Shown here: in pieces, positions 54,401 to 63,924 of the stretch
How the letters are laid out: every line of letters starts with the position of its first letter
Numbering within the stretch: position 1 is the stretch's first letter
NCBI RefSeq assembly: GCF_000733765.1
Contig: NZ_JPOG01000001.1
Coordinates: 310,001 to 374,000, forward strand
From: Algiphilus aromaticivorans DG1253
Lineage (GTDB): Bacteria; Pseudomonadota; Gammaproteobacteria; Nevskiales; Nevskiaceae
Direction of reading: 5' to 3'
DNA length: 64,000 bases
The notes under the pieces: generated by a model
What the model saw: only the letters and a program-made list of their open reading frames with translations
What the model was told of the DNA's origin: nothing
The model's database searches: none
Program-made: the position numbers and the translations under genes

Positions 54401-56272
54401 ATGAATAGTGAAATCCGGCGCCTTGGGCGCCGACTGATACCGGCCGCGCTGGCTCTGGCGCTGGGCGCTCCGGGCGCCGCGCAGGCGGTCAAAGACGTGA
54501 CGTGGGAGGACATCGCCAACGACGATCGCACGACCTCCGATGTGCTGTCGTACGGCCTCGGCACGCACGCCCAGAGATTCAGCCCGCTCGAAAAGGTCAA
54601 CACCAAGAACGTGTCGGAGCTTGTACCGGCTTGGTCCTTTTCCTTCGGCGACGAGAAGCAGCGTGGTCAGGAGTCGCAGGCGATTGTTCATGGCGGGGTG
54701 ATTTACATCACCGGCTCGTACTCGCGCATGTATGCGCTAGACGCCAAGACCGGCAAGCGGCTCTGGGCCTACAAGCATCGGCTGCCCGACGATATCCGGC
54801 CCTGTTGCGACGTCGTCAATCGTGGCGCCGCGATCTACAAGGACAAGGTCTATTTCGGCACGCTCGACGCTTCGATCGTTGCATTGAATCGGGAAAACGG
54901 TCGTGTGGTCTGGTCCAAGAAGTTCGGCGACCACAAGGTTGGCTACACCATGACCGGTGCCCCGACCCTCATCAAGGATCAGAAGACGGGGCGGGTGATG
55001 CTGATCCATGGCTCTTCGGGTGACGAGTTCGGCGTGGTCGGAAAGTTGTATGCGCGGGATCCGGAGACCGGCGAAGAGATATGGATGCGCCCCATGGTGC
55101 AGGGGCACATGGGGCGCCTGAATGGCAAGGAAAGCACCCCAACGGGCGGCTTGCCCTCCGCACCTTCCTGGCCGGATGATGCCAGCACGGAAAGCGGCAA
55201 AACCGAGGCTTGGAGCCATGGCGGCGGAGCACCCTGGCAGTCGGCCAGCTTCGATGCCGAAACCAATACCATCATTGTTGGAACCGGCAATCCGGCGCCC
55301 TGGAACACTTGGGCACGCACACCCGAGGGCGAGGACCCCACCGACTGGCCGAGCCTCTATACCTCCGGCCAAGCCTATGTCGACGCCAGCACCGGCGAAC
55401 TGAAGGGCTTCTACGCGCATACCCCCAACGACGCGTGGGATTTCTCCGGCAACAACGAGATCATTCTTTTCGACTACGAGAAGAACGGCAAGACGATCCG
55501 AGCCGGAGCGCACGCCGACCGCAACGGGCACTTCTACGTGACGGATCTCGATCGTCTGGCGGCCGAGAGCGAGACGGTGTGGAAGCAGGCCGAGGGCTTC
55601 ATCGGCGCCTATCCCTTCGTTGATGGCGTGACCTGGACCGATGGCTATAACGCAGAGACTGGCATGCCCAACTGGGTTGATGGCCAGCGTCCGCGGCCAC
55701 CCAAGAAGGGCAAGGAACGCGGCGAGTCGGTCGAGGTGTCGCCCCCCTTCCTGGGTGGCAAGAACTGGAACCCGATGTCCTACAGCCCCGAGACCGGTCT
55801 CTTCTACATCCCGGCGAATCACTGGAAAATGGACTACTGGGCCCAGAACGTCACCTACAACCCGGGTGCGGCCTATCTAGGCATGGGCTTCCGTATCCGC
55901 AAGTTGTTCGACGACCACGTTGGTGTGCTTCGCGCCCTTGATCCGGCCAGCGGCGAGATCGTCTGGGAACACAAGGAGGATATGCCCCTCTGGGCAGGTA
56001 CGCTGACCACGGCTGGGAATCTCGTCTTTACGGGCACCAGCGACGGCTTCGTGAAGGCCTTCGACGCCCGCACTGGTGATGAGCTCTGGCGTTTCCAGAC
56101 CGGGTCCGGCGTGGTCTCCATCCCGGTTACCTGGGAGATGGATGGCGAGCAATACATCGGCATCGCTTCCGGATACGGCGGCGCCGTGCCGCTATGGGGC
56201 GGCGACCTGGCCGAGATGACGCGCAAGGTCTCCCAGGGTGGCTCGTTCTGGGTCTTCAAGATCGACCGCTAG
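54401..56272 (+). CDS. PQQ-dependent alcohol dehydrogenase (ExaA/PedE-like, Ca-type)
   Basis: A 623-residue periplasmic quinoprotein. Signal peptide ends near AAQA. Eight-bladed propeller with W-motif repeats (YALDAKTGKRLWAYK, VALNRENGRVVWSK, AFDARTGDELWRF). The vicinal disulfide C135-C136 in PCCDVV and the catalytic D347 in AWDFSGNNE are present. Position 349 is Ser, whereas lanthanide-dependent enzymes (XoxF, PedH) carry Asp two residues after the catalytic Asp, so a calcium enzyme is predicted. AGAGGAGA lies 7 nt before the chosen ATG. It oxidises primary alcohols and passes electrons to a c-type cytochrome. No pqqABCDE genes are in the window. Confidence 0.95.
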   Translation: MNSEIRRLGRRLIPAALALALGAPGAAQAVKDVTWEDIANDDRTTSDVLSYGLGTHAQRFSPLEKVNTKNVSELVPAWSFSFGDEKQRGQESQAIVHGGVIYITGSYSRMYALDAKTGKRLWAYKHRLPDDIRPCCDVVNRGAAIYKDKVYFGTLDASIVALNRENGRVVWSKKFGDHKVGYTMTGAPTLIKDQKTGRVMLIHGSSGDEFGVVGKLYARDPETGEEIWMRPMVQGHMGRLNGKESTPTGGLPSAPSWPDDASTESGKTEAWSHGGGAPWQSASFDAETNTIIVGTGNPAPWNTWARTPEGEDPTDWPSLYTSGQAYVDASTGELKGFYAHTPNDAWDFSGNNEIILFDYEKNGKTIRAGAHADRNGHFYVTDLDRLAAESETVWKQAEGFIGAYPFVDGVTWTDGYNAETGMPNWVDGQRPRPPKKGKERGESVEVSPPFLGGKNWNPMSYSPETGLFYIPANHWKMDYWAQNVTYNPGAAYLGMGFRIRKLFDDHVGVLRALDPASGEIVWEHKEDMPLWAGTLTTAGNLVFTGTSDGFVKAFDARTGDELWRFQTGSGVVSIPVTWEMDGEQYIGIASGYGGAVPLWGGDLAEMTRKVSQGGSFWVFKIDR

Positions 56273-56291
56273 GCATCGGCTGAATCGGCCA

Positions 56292-56328
56292 ACGCCCGGT
56301 GGCGCGGAAGCGCCGCCGGGCGTCGTTT
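56292..56328 (+). terminator. Strong hairpin after the PQQ dehydrogenase gene
   Basis: A 14-bp stem (56292-56305 with 56310-56323, one T-G pair) closed by a GGAA tetraloop and followed by CGTTTCC. The short T-run suggests partial termination or 3'-end protection, leaving the downstream genes at lower expression. Confidence 0.65.
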
Positions 56329-56352
56329 CCACCTCGACACAGGAACCGCTTC

Positions 56353-56997
56353 ATGACAAGGAAACGGAACACTTTCACAAGTATTCGATGCACGGCACTT
56401 CTGATCAGCGTCGCACTGCTGCCGGGGACGCTCTGGGCCCTGGACGAAGATGCCGCGGTCGGGCGCACAGTGGGCCCGGAGGAGTCGCTCAAAGCGATGA
56501 CGACAGCCATCGGCGATTGTGCGATCGAGCCTGGCACAAGCTGCACAGGTGCTGATCTGCGCCACGCGGATTTGGTCGACCATGATCTCAGCGGTGCCAA
56601 GCTGCGCAATGCCAATCTGGCGCGCGCTGATCTGCGTCACGCCAACTTGCGCGGGGCGGATCTGCGCGGTGCGAATTTGGAGGGCGCTGATCTAAGCACT
56701 GCCTTCCTGCAGGGCGCCAGGCTCGACAAGGCGGTGTTGCGCGGTGCCAATCTCTCCTTCGCCCGCATGAGCGGCGGTAGTCTGGTCGAAGCCGACCTGC
56801 GCGCCGCCAATCTCGAGATGGCATGGCTAACCAAGGTGAACCTGCGTGGCGCGACACTGGTCAATGCCAATCTGCAGGAAGCGAAGCTGAGCGCCTCTGA
56901 CCTGAGCGAGGCGAATCTGGAGGGCGCTTTCATCCGCTTCGCAATCTTCCAAGACACCTACATGGCCGACTGTCGCGGCTGTCCCCACGATTGGTAG
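56353..56997 (+). CDS. Secreted pentapeptide-repeat protein
   Basis: A 214-residue protein with a signal peptide ending near TLWA. Residues ~66-200 consist of about 25 A(D/N)Lxx repeats (ADLRHANLRGADLRGANLEG and similar), which form a right-handed quadrilateral beta-helix. Cys pairs flank the repeat (DCAIEPGTSC before, DCRGC after) and may cap it. Pentapeptide proteins are recurrent neighbours of PQQ alcohol dehydrogenases in pseudomonads, to my knowledge without a defined role. AGGAA precedes the ATG. Confidence 0.9.
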   Translation: MTRKRNTFTSIRCTALLISVALLPGTLWALDEDAAVGRTVGPEESLKAMTTAIGDCAIEPGTSCTGADLRHADLVDHDLSGAKLRNANLARADLRHANLRGADLRGANLEGADLSTAFLQGARLDKAVLRGANLSFARMSGGSLVEADLRAANLEMAWLTKVNLRGATLVNANLQEAKLSASDLSEANLEGAFIRFAIFQDTYMADCRGCPHDW

Positions 56998-57375
56998 ATG
57001 CAGTCGGATCGGGTGCGCTTCCCCAAGTCGAGATGCCACGGCATGCGCTGCCCGCTAGCGGTACTGTGCCTAGTGCTTGGTCTCGGCGGGGTTGTGGGTC
57101 CCGCTGTTGGGGCGGTACACGATGCTGAGCTTGCCGCGAGCGCACATTACTGCGCGAGCTGTCATGGCCCCTACCATCCGAATCCTGCCATGCGGATTTG
57201 CGGGACTTCTGCGCGGGTGATCGCCCGCGCGCTGCGCCGGTACGCTGGTGACGAACGCTACGCGATGGGGCGCCTCCTGGGCGCGCTATCGGCGCGCCGG
57301 CTCGACGTGCTGGTGCGCGATGCTGCTGTCCTGTTCCGCGACAACGGGCCGTTGTGCGGGGCGTCCGAAGAATGA
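56998..57375 (+). CDS. Small c-type cytochrome, FccA-like position
   Basis: A 125-residue exported monohaem cytochrome. A hydrophobic segment (PLAVLCLVLGLGGVVGPAVGA) follows a basic start; C52-A-S-C-H56 binds haem. No clear downstream axial Met motif like GMPxF is present; M64 in NPAMRIC is the only nearby candidate, and the ligand is uncertain. The start follows the pentapeptide stop directly; an internal ATG at 57043 is also possible. Its stop overlaps the flavoprotein gene (57372-57375), the order seen for flavocytochrome c subunits. Confidence 0.78.
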   Translation: MQSDRVRFPKSRCHGMRCPLAVLCLVLGLGGVVGPAVGAVHDAELAASAHYCASCHGPYHPNPAMRICGTSARVIARALRRYAGDERYAMGRLLGALSARRLDVLVRDAAVLFRDNGPLCGASEE

Positions 57376-58649
57376 GCCGGCGCCGCTTTCTCCGCGGGCT
57401 GGCGGGCATCGCCTTAAGCGGCCTCGTCCCCTGCATTGTCCGCGCCTCACGCGGAGCGCACGTCGTCATCATCGGGGGTGGATTCGCGGGGGGTGCATGC
57501 GCAACCTGGCTGAAGCGTCTCGATCCGCAGCTCCGGGTCACGCTGATCGAGCGCAACCGCTCGTTTCCTACGGGCTTCTTCTGCAATACCGCCGTGGCCG
57601 GATTGCGACCCTTCACCTCCATTCGCAGCGGTCCTGCGGGCCTAGCCGCGCGCGGTGTATCGGTCCGCATAGCCTCTGTGGTGGACATTGACCCGGTGGC
57701 AAGGCGCATCCGATTGGCGGATGGCACAGTGCTTTCCGCCGACGCGCTGGTGGTCGCCCCGGGCATCGATATGCGGCTTGAGGCCATTCCCGGTTTTGGC
57801 CCGGAGGAAGCGGCTCGGAACCCGCCAGCGTGGCCCGGCTCTGAATCAGCGCTTGCCATGGTACGAGCCCGCCTTCGTGCGCTTCCCGAGGGCGGCACGA
57901 TTGCGGTCGTGGCACCGCCCGCGCCCTATCGGTGTCCGCCGGGTCCCTATGAGCGGGTCAGTTTGTTCGCCCACCATCTGAGACGGTGCAACCCGCGCGC
58001 AAAGATCCTCATTCTCGACGCCAAGGATGCATTCTCCAAGCAGGCTCTGTTCCAGGAGGCGTGGGGTCAGCTCTATGCCGGGATGATCGAGTGGCACGGC
58101 CGGCAGGACGGTGCAACGGCACGCGAGATCGATCAGGGGGCCGGTACCGTACTGACGGCGAGCGGTGAGCGGGTGCATGCCGACTGGGTGCACGTCATTC
58201 CTGCCCAGCGTGCCGGGCGCCTGGCGCAGCACGCCGGGCTGTGCGCTCCCTCAGGCTGGATCGACGTGCATGCATCGGATCTCTCGATTGATGGTCTTGA
58301 GCACGTCTATGCGCTCGGTGATGCCGTGCAGCTTCAGCCCATGCCGAAGTCAGCCTTCGCTGCATACAACCAGGCCGTGCAGTGCGCACGCGCCATCGTG
58401 GCGTCCTTCGCAGGCGCGGCGCATGCGCCGTCGGCGATGGCGAACACCTGCTACAGCCTCGTCGGACGGCACTACGCCTTCAGTGTCAGTAGTCGGTACG
58501 AGGTATCGGCACAGGAAGGGCTCGCCGTCGCCAATGCCGCGACGCAGCTGTCGCCGCTGGCGGCCGGTCAGGACGTGCGGCAGCGGGAGGCGCGCGAGGC
58601 CGAGCAGCTGTATCGCCATCTTCGTCGCGAATGTTTCAACGCCGAGTAG
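57372..58649 (+). CDS. Flavocytochrome c sulfide dehydrogenase-like flavoprotein (FccB-like)
   Basis: A 425-residue FAD protein exported by Tat (MSRRRFLRGLAG). Rossmann motif HVVIIGGGFAGGACATWLKR near residue 32; GVYALGD-like VYALGDAVQLQPMPKSAFAAYNQA near the end. Two Cys in positions matching the FccB redox disulfide occur in FFCNTAVAG and ANTCYSLVG, and YRCPPGPYER is typical of the family. True FCSD oxidises sulfide; in this alcohol-oxidation cluster it may use another donor. Co-translated with the cytochrome gene. Confidence 0.88.
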   Translation: MSRRRFLRGLAGIALSGLVPCIVRASRGAHVVIIGGGFAGGACATWLKRLDPQLRVTLIERNRSFPTGFFCNTAVAGLRPFTSIRSGPAGLAARGVSVRIASVVDIDPVARRIRLADGTVLSADALVVAPGIDMRLEAIPGFGPEEAARNPPAWPGSESALAMVRARLRALPEGGTIAVVAPPAPYRCPPGPYERVSLFAHHLRRCNPRAKILILDAKDAFSKQALFQEAWGQLYAGMIEWHGRQDGATAREIDQGAGTVLTASGERVHADWVHVIPAQRAGRLAQHAGLCAPSGWIDVHASDLSIDGLEHVYALGDAVQLQPMPKSAFAAYNQAVQCARAIVASFAGAAHAPSAMANTCYSLVGRHYAFSVSSRYEVSAQEGLAVANAATQLSPLAAGQDVRQREAREAEQLYRHLRRECFNAE

Positions 58650-58783
58650 CGACCGCAACAGGGTGTCATCCCTACGGGACACCTGCTTGTCCATGGATGC
58701 TTAGGTACCACATGGACGCACAGTAAAGTTCAGGAAAAACATGGGGTTGGAATGTCCGCTGTAAAGCACTGCGGTCGTTGTGG

Positions 58784-58800
58784 ATGGCATGGAGCTTGCT
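58784..58800 (+). promoter_or_regulatory. Sigma-54 promoter of the cytochrome c550 operon
   Basis: ATGGCATGGAGCTTGCT has GG at 58786-58787 and GC at 58798-58799 separated by 10 nt, a full match to TGGCAYG-N4-TTGCW. Predicted start near 58811 leaves a ~140-nt leader. Upstream in the same 302-bp gap, GTCCATG (58689-58695) and CATGGAC (58711-58717) form an inverted repeat about 70-97 bp before the -24 element. Confidence 0.82.
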
Positions 58801-58952
58801 GTCTGCGGGGCGGGATCGCGAAGCGCCGTAGGCCGCGGGCATCCGGTGCTGCGCGTTCGCTTGCTATCGCGGGCGCCCCTCGGGGCGCACAAATCTATAA
58901 CGAGCCGGTGCTACTACCAAGAGGAGACTGGCCGCTTCAACGGGACCACACC

Positions 58953-59390
58953 ATGAAATATTCCCTGATTGCTTCCACCATATGCGCATCGCTATTGGTA
59001 GCCGGGGCGGCGCACGCCCACGGCAATGTCACACCTCAGCCCGTCGACGTCGAGGGGCTGCCCGATGTGGAGGGTTGGAGCGACTCCAATCCTTACCGCC
59101 AACTCGAAGGAAAAAAGCGGCAGAAAGTCATCGAGAAGGGCGACTACGCCTTTCATCAGACCTGTGCGGGTTGCCACGGTCTCGAAGCTAAAGCCGGTGG
59201 TATCGCCCCCGACCTGCGCATGCTGACGCCGAAGGCTGATGACGCCTACTTCGTTGGCCGTGTGCAGAGCGGTGGGCGTGGCATGCCCGCCTTCGGCGAA
59301 GTCCTGGAGCCCGAGGCGGTGTGGGCGATCCGAACCTGGCTCGAGACCAAGCATGACGAGGCGATGGAAGAGCGGTATGGCAGTCCCTGA
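58953..59390 (+). CDS. Cytochrome c550-like electron acceptor of the PQQ dehydrogenase (PedF/ExaB-like)
   Basis: A 145-residue periplasmic cytochrome. Signal peptide ends near GAAHA; C71-A-G-C-H75 binds haem and M111 in GGRGMPAFG is the sixth ligand. The sequence EAVWAIRTWLETKHDEAMEERYG at the end is typical of the PQQ-associated cytochromes. The ribosome site is weak (GGGA 9 nt before); a better GAGGAG lies too far away at 58921. It takes electrons from the quinoprotein. Confidence 0.9.
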   Translation: MKYSLIASTICASLLVAGAAHAHGNVTPQPVDVEGLPDVEGWSDSNPYRQLEGKKRQKVIEKGDYAFHQTCAGCHGLEAKAGGIAPDLRMLTPKADDAYFVGRVQSGGRGMPAFGEVLEPEAVWAIRTWLETKHDEAMEERYGSP

Positions 59391-60171
59391 CCGCCTACCC
59401 GGCTTCGTTGCCGCACTCGTCTTCGCGTGCATTCTCTGCGAAGCCGATGCAGCGGCGTCCGATCCGCTCGATTCACCGGGGTGGCGCATCGTCGCCGAGC
59501 AGGTTCTGGCGGGAGCGCCTTATCGCTTCGACGACCGCGTCAGCGTGCATGTACCGGCGGTCGCCGAGGATGCCACCCGGGTGCCTTTGCACGTCCAGGT
59601 CACGGACATGCCTGGTATCCAGCGCATTGTCGTGGCAGCCGATCTCAACCCGATCACTCGGGCTGTCACCTTGCTTCCGGAGCATCCTCTCGACCGGGTG
59701 AGCTTCGGTACGCAGATCAAAGTCCAGCAGGCCACACCCATTCGCGCGGCCGTGCTCGATGTCGACGGCCTTTGGCATGTCGGAGGCGCTTGGGTGAGCG
59801 CGGCCGGTGGCGGATGCAGTGCCCCGAGCCTTGCCAGTGTCGATCCAAGCTGGTCGGAGCGGCTCGGGGAAGCGGGCGGTCGGATCTTCCGCGGCTCGAA
59901 GGGGGCGCCCGATCGACTGAAGTTCAGTGTCGTTCACCCCATGGACGCGGGCTTCGTGTCCGGTGTGCCTCGCCTCTACATTCAAGAGACCAGCATCCAC
60001 GCAATACCTGATGGTAAGCGCGTGATGCGCATGTTGACAACAGCAGCTGTCTCGGAGAATCCGGTATTCGCGTTCGACTTCACCGGTATCGAAGGGGTTG
60101 CCATCCAGGGGCGAGACAACAACGGCAATCGCTTCGCTCTGCGCGTGGCGGCAACGGAGACCGTGCCGTGA
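59377..60171 (+). CDS. Quinoprotein dehydrogenase-associated SoxYZ-like carrier
   Basis: A 264-residue exported protein fusing a SoxY-like domain (residues ~40-150) and a SoxZ-like domain (~165-260). The SoxY part ends GGGCSAPSLASVD, whose Cys corresponds to the carrier cysteine. Such fused proteins are recurrent in PQQ-dehydrogenase clusters. The chosen ATG overlaps the cytochrome gene by 14 bp, with GGAAGAG upstream. Function in the relay is not established. Confidence 0.88.
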   Translation: MAVPDRLPGFVAALVFACILCEADAAASDPLDSPGWRIVAEQVLAGAPYRFDDRVSVHVPAVAEDATRVPLHVQVTDMPGIQRIVVAADLNPITRAVTLLPEHPLDRVSFGTQIKVQQATPIRAAVLDVDGLWHVGGAWVSAAGGGCSAPSLASVDPSWSERLGEAGGRIFRGSKGAPDRLKFSVVHPMDAGFVSGVPRLYIQETSIHAIPDGKRVMRMLTTAAVSENPVFAFDFTGIEGVAIQGRDNNGNRFALRVAATETVP

Positions 60172-61115
60172 GGCACGCGTACCGGCGGGGAGTGGCTTCG
60201 ACGCTGGCGCTGCTGCTCATGACCTTTGCGGAGGTGACGGCGGCGGCAGATTATGAGCTGCTTGCTGAGGAGGTGGCGGAAGGGGTCTGGGTTGTTCCGG
60301 GCACGACCGAAGGCTTTAGTCGCGACAACGGCGGGCACATGCTGAACACCGGATTCGTTGTGACCGATGAAGGCGCGGTCATCGTGGATCCGGGTCCGAC
60401 GCTGCGCTACGGCGAGCAACTACGTGCGCTTGCCGAATCGAAGGCGGGTGGCGCCATCGCGCGTGTCTACCTCACGCATCACCATCCCGATCACGCGCTT
60501 GGTGCGCTCGCATTCGGCGATGTGCCGGTGCACGCGCTACCGGCCACGATCGCCGTGCTGGAGCGCGATGGACATAAGCTGTTGGACAACTTCTATCGCC
60601 TGCTGGGGGACTGGATGCGGGGCACCCGCGTGCATCTGCCGACGCAATCCGCCGAGCCCGGGCAGGTCGACATCGGGGGGCGCCGCCTGCAGGTGCTGGC
60701 GCTTTCCGGGCACAGCGGTGCCGGCGCCGATCTAGCCATCCTCGACGTTGACAGCCGCGTACTCTTCGCCGGTGACATCGTGTTCAACGCGCGTGCGCCA
60801 GCCACGGCGGACGCCGACATCGGCCGGTGGCTGACGTCGCTCGAAGCCGTCGCGGCGTTGGCGCCGGAGCAAATCGTGCCCGGCCACGGCCCGCTCGCCG
60901 CCGGCCTTGACGCACTGAAGGCCACTCGCGACTGGCTTGACTGGCTCGACAACACCATGCGTGACGGAGCCTCGCGCGGTCGCAGCATGGGCGAGATGCT
61001 CAACGCGCCGATTCCGAAGCGCTTCGCCTCCTGGGGGCAGGCTCGACGCGAGCTGCAGCGCTCGGTGAACCATCTCTATTCGTCGTATAGCACCGCCGCG
61101 CTTGACTGGAACTAA
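60168..61115 (+). CDS. Quinoprotein relay system zinc metallo-hydrolase
   Basis: A 315-residue exported metallo-beta-lactamase-fold protein. GTG start forms a GTGA overlap with the carrier gene. After a signal peptide, GVWVVPGTTEGFSRDNGGHMLNTGFVVTDEGAVIVD matches the relay-associated MBL family; YLTHHHPDHALG is the HxHxDH zinc site, and LSGHSGAGADL, LFAGDIVF and VPGHGP give the remaining ligands. Co-operates, by context, with the SoxYZ-like carrier; perhaps a thiol-ester or persulfide hydrolase (inference). Confidence 0.9.
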   Translation: MRHAYRRGVASTLALLLMTFAEVTAAADYELLAEEVAEGVWVVPGTTEGFSRDNGGHMLNTGFVVTDEGAVIVDPGPTLRYGEQLRALAESKAGGAIARVYLTHHHPDHALGALAFGDVPVHALPATIAVLERDGHKLLDNFYRLLGDWMRGTRVHLPTQSAEPGQVDIGGRRLQVLALSGHSGAGADLAILDVDSRVLFAGDIVFNARAPATADADIGRWLTSLEAVAALAPEQIVPGHGPLAAGLDALKATRDWLDWLDNTMRDGASRGRSMGEMLNAPIPKRFASWGQARRELQRSVNHLYSSYSTAALDWN

Positions 61116-61160
61116 GGTTCGGAACAGCCGCGTTTGTATCGGAGGCGTGCCGGACGCGTA

Positions 61161-61652
61161 TCACGGCGTCCCGGTGTTGTTTGAAGGGTCTGCATCGAGT
61201 CGCGCGTCCCAACGACCGGTCGCCGATATCGACACGATGTAGCTTCCGGACTCGGAAATGCGCGTTCGCAGCGTGCCCGGTCCGGCGAGATGGAGGTTTC
61301 GCAGCAGCTCTCCGTCCGGTGCGTTGAGCGAGCCGACAAGGACCGCGTCATCGTGGCGAATGCGCAGTGACGCCGGCCCATCAACCGCGATGGGGAAGGT
61401 CTCGGAACCGTTAGCGCCCGACCAGGAGGCCGTGGGCGCATCGAGCGCGATGGCGTCATAGCAAGACAGGCGGGCCTCGTCGGTCGTGACGGCGCGGCAT
61501 GCGCTCAGCGCTTCGCTGAGCTCCGCGACCGCGACGCTGGACGAGAGCGTGGCGATGACTGCCGGTAGCAGCCGGGTGGTCGCATGCTTCCAACCGCTGC
61601 CCGTTCGATGGTCGCAAGCGCGCCGGCCTCGCGTATTGTCCGGCTCAGGCAT
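61161..61652 (-). CDS. Exported protein of unknown function
   Basis: A 163-residue protein overlapping the DUF779 stop by 8 bp. A long basic leader precedes a hydrophobic segment (LLPAVIATLSSSVAVA), so the true start may be further in. LSEALSACRAVTTDEARLSCYDAIA resembles a common N-terminal motif of periplasmic proteins such as T6SS-associated TagO-like ones. The rest is beta-rich. Last gene of the aldehyde dehydrogenase transcript. Confidence 0.6.
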   Translation of the reverse strand: MPEPDNTRGRRACDHRTGSGWKHATTRLLPAVIATLSSSVAVAELSEALSACRAVTTDEARLSCYDAIALDAPTASWSGANGSETFPIAVDGPASLRIRHDDAVLVGSLNAPDGELLRNLHLAGPGTLRTRISESGSYIVSISATGRWDARLDADPSNNTGTP

Positions 61653-62037
61653 AGCGTTCGGGTGACTGTTCGACAAGCGCGGCGTACTCCGCATCGGTGA
61701 ACAGCCGGGAGCGCACGTGGAAGCGCTGTCCACTGCCATTGTCGAGCGAGAACATGCCGCCCTGTCCGGATACGACATCGATAGTCAGCTGTGTGTGCTT
61801 CCAGTACGAGAATTGTGGCGCGCTGATGTAGAAGGGGGCGGCGTGAATCTCTCCGAGCAGGATGTCCTGATCACCGACCAGGAAGTCGTCCTTGGGATAG
61901 CACATCGGCGAAGAGCCATCGCAGCAGCCGCCGGATTGATGAAAGAGCACGGGGCCGTGCTTGGCGCGCAGCTCATCTATGAAGGCGGCCGCAGCGTCCG
62001 TGACAGTGACCCGCTTGGGCGGGAGTTCCTTGAACAT
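61645..62037 (-). CDS. DUF779 protein
   Basis: A 130-residue cytoplasmic protein. FHQSGGCCDGSSPMCYP (residues ~31-47) and the histidine/aspartate-rich remainder (YWKHTQLTIDVVSGQGGMFSLD) are the DUF779 signature; the Cys cluster may bind metal. DUF779 is almost always next to an acetaldehyde-type dehydrogenase, as here. GGAGGG precedes the ATG at 62037; an in-frame upstream extension lacks one. Confidence 0.92.
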   Translation of the reverse strand: MFKELPPKRVTVTDAAAAFIDELRAKHGPVLFHQSGGCCDGSSPMCYPKDDFLVGDQDILLGEIHAAPFYISAPQFSYWKHTQLTIDVVSGQGGMFSLDNGSGQRFHVRSRLFTDAEYAALVEQSPERYA

Positions 62038-62061
62038 GATGCCCTCCGGCTGATTCAGCAG

Positions 62062-62093
62062 AAAGGCCCGCCCGGGAGAATCCCGCACGGGCC
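62062..62093 (-). terminator. Hairpin between aldehyde dehydrogenase and DUF779
   Basis: Read on the minus strand, GGCCCG (62093-62088) pairs with CGGGCC (62070-62065), with further imperfect pairing inside and a short TTT at 62064-62062. A weak attenuator that would lower DUF779 expression relative to the dehydrogenase. Confidence 0.45.
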
Positions 62094-62148
62094 GTGATGG
62101 CGCACCCGTCCTCATCGAGGCGGGCGTGCCCGGGTCCGGGGACTCGGA

Positions 62149-63669
<1,521 letters not shown>

Positions 63670-63716
63670 CGGTAGGTCTCCTTGGGGCACGTTTCGGGAA
63701 TATCGGACCCCCTCGG

Positions 63717-63733
63717 AGCATCGAGCGTGCCAG
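63717..63733 (-). promoter_or_regulatory. Sigma-54 promoter of the aldehyde dehydrogenase gene
   Basis: On the minus strand CTGGCACGCTCGATGCT has GG at 63731-63730 and GC at 63719-63718 with 10 nt between; the -24 half CTGGCACG is perfect and the -12 half has one change (ATGC for TTGC). Predicted start near 63706. Confidence 0.82.
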
Positions 63734-63865
63734 CGCTCCGCGATTCCGGCGCCGACGCTTGGCGTGACCATCAAGTCATTGTTTTCTCGCAATTGATGCC
63801 GTGATTATCCGGACGCATCGTCGCGCGCAAAATGGTCCGCACTCGGCGGAGGGGTGCGTGGTGCG

Positions 63866-63878
63866 GTACAGACTGTGC
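63866..63878. promoter_or_regulatory. Candidate activator site upstream of the aldehyde dehydrogenase
   Basis: GTACAG-A-CTGTGC differs in one arm base from the palindrome GCACAG-G-CTGTGC upstream of the porin. It lies about 135 bp upstream of the -24 element, suitable for an enhancer. Confidence 0.45.
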
Positions 63879-63924
63879 GATCAATGAGACACCCGATCGG
63901 GCGCAACAACGTCGTCGCCGATGC

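Noticed and set aside
58747..58763. Second sigma-54-like TTGGAATGTCCGCTGTA
   Set aside because: The -12 half has GT instead of GC, and a full-consensus site lies 37 bp downstream.
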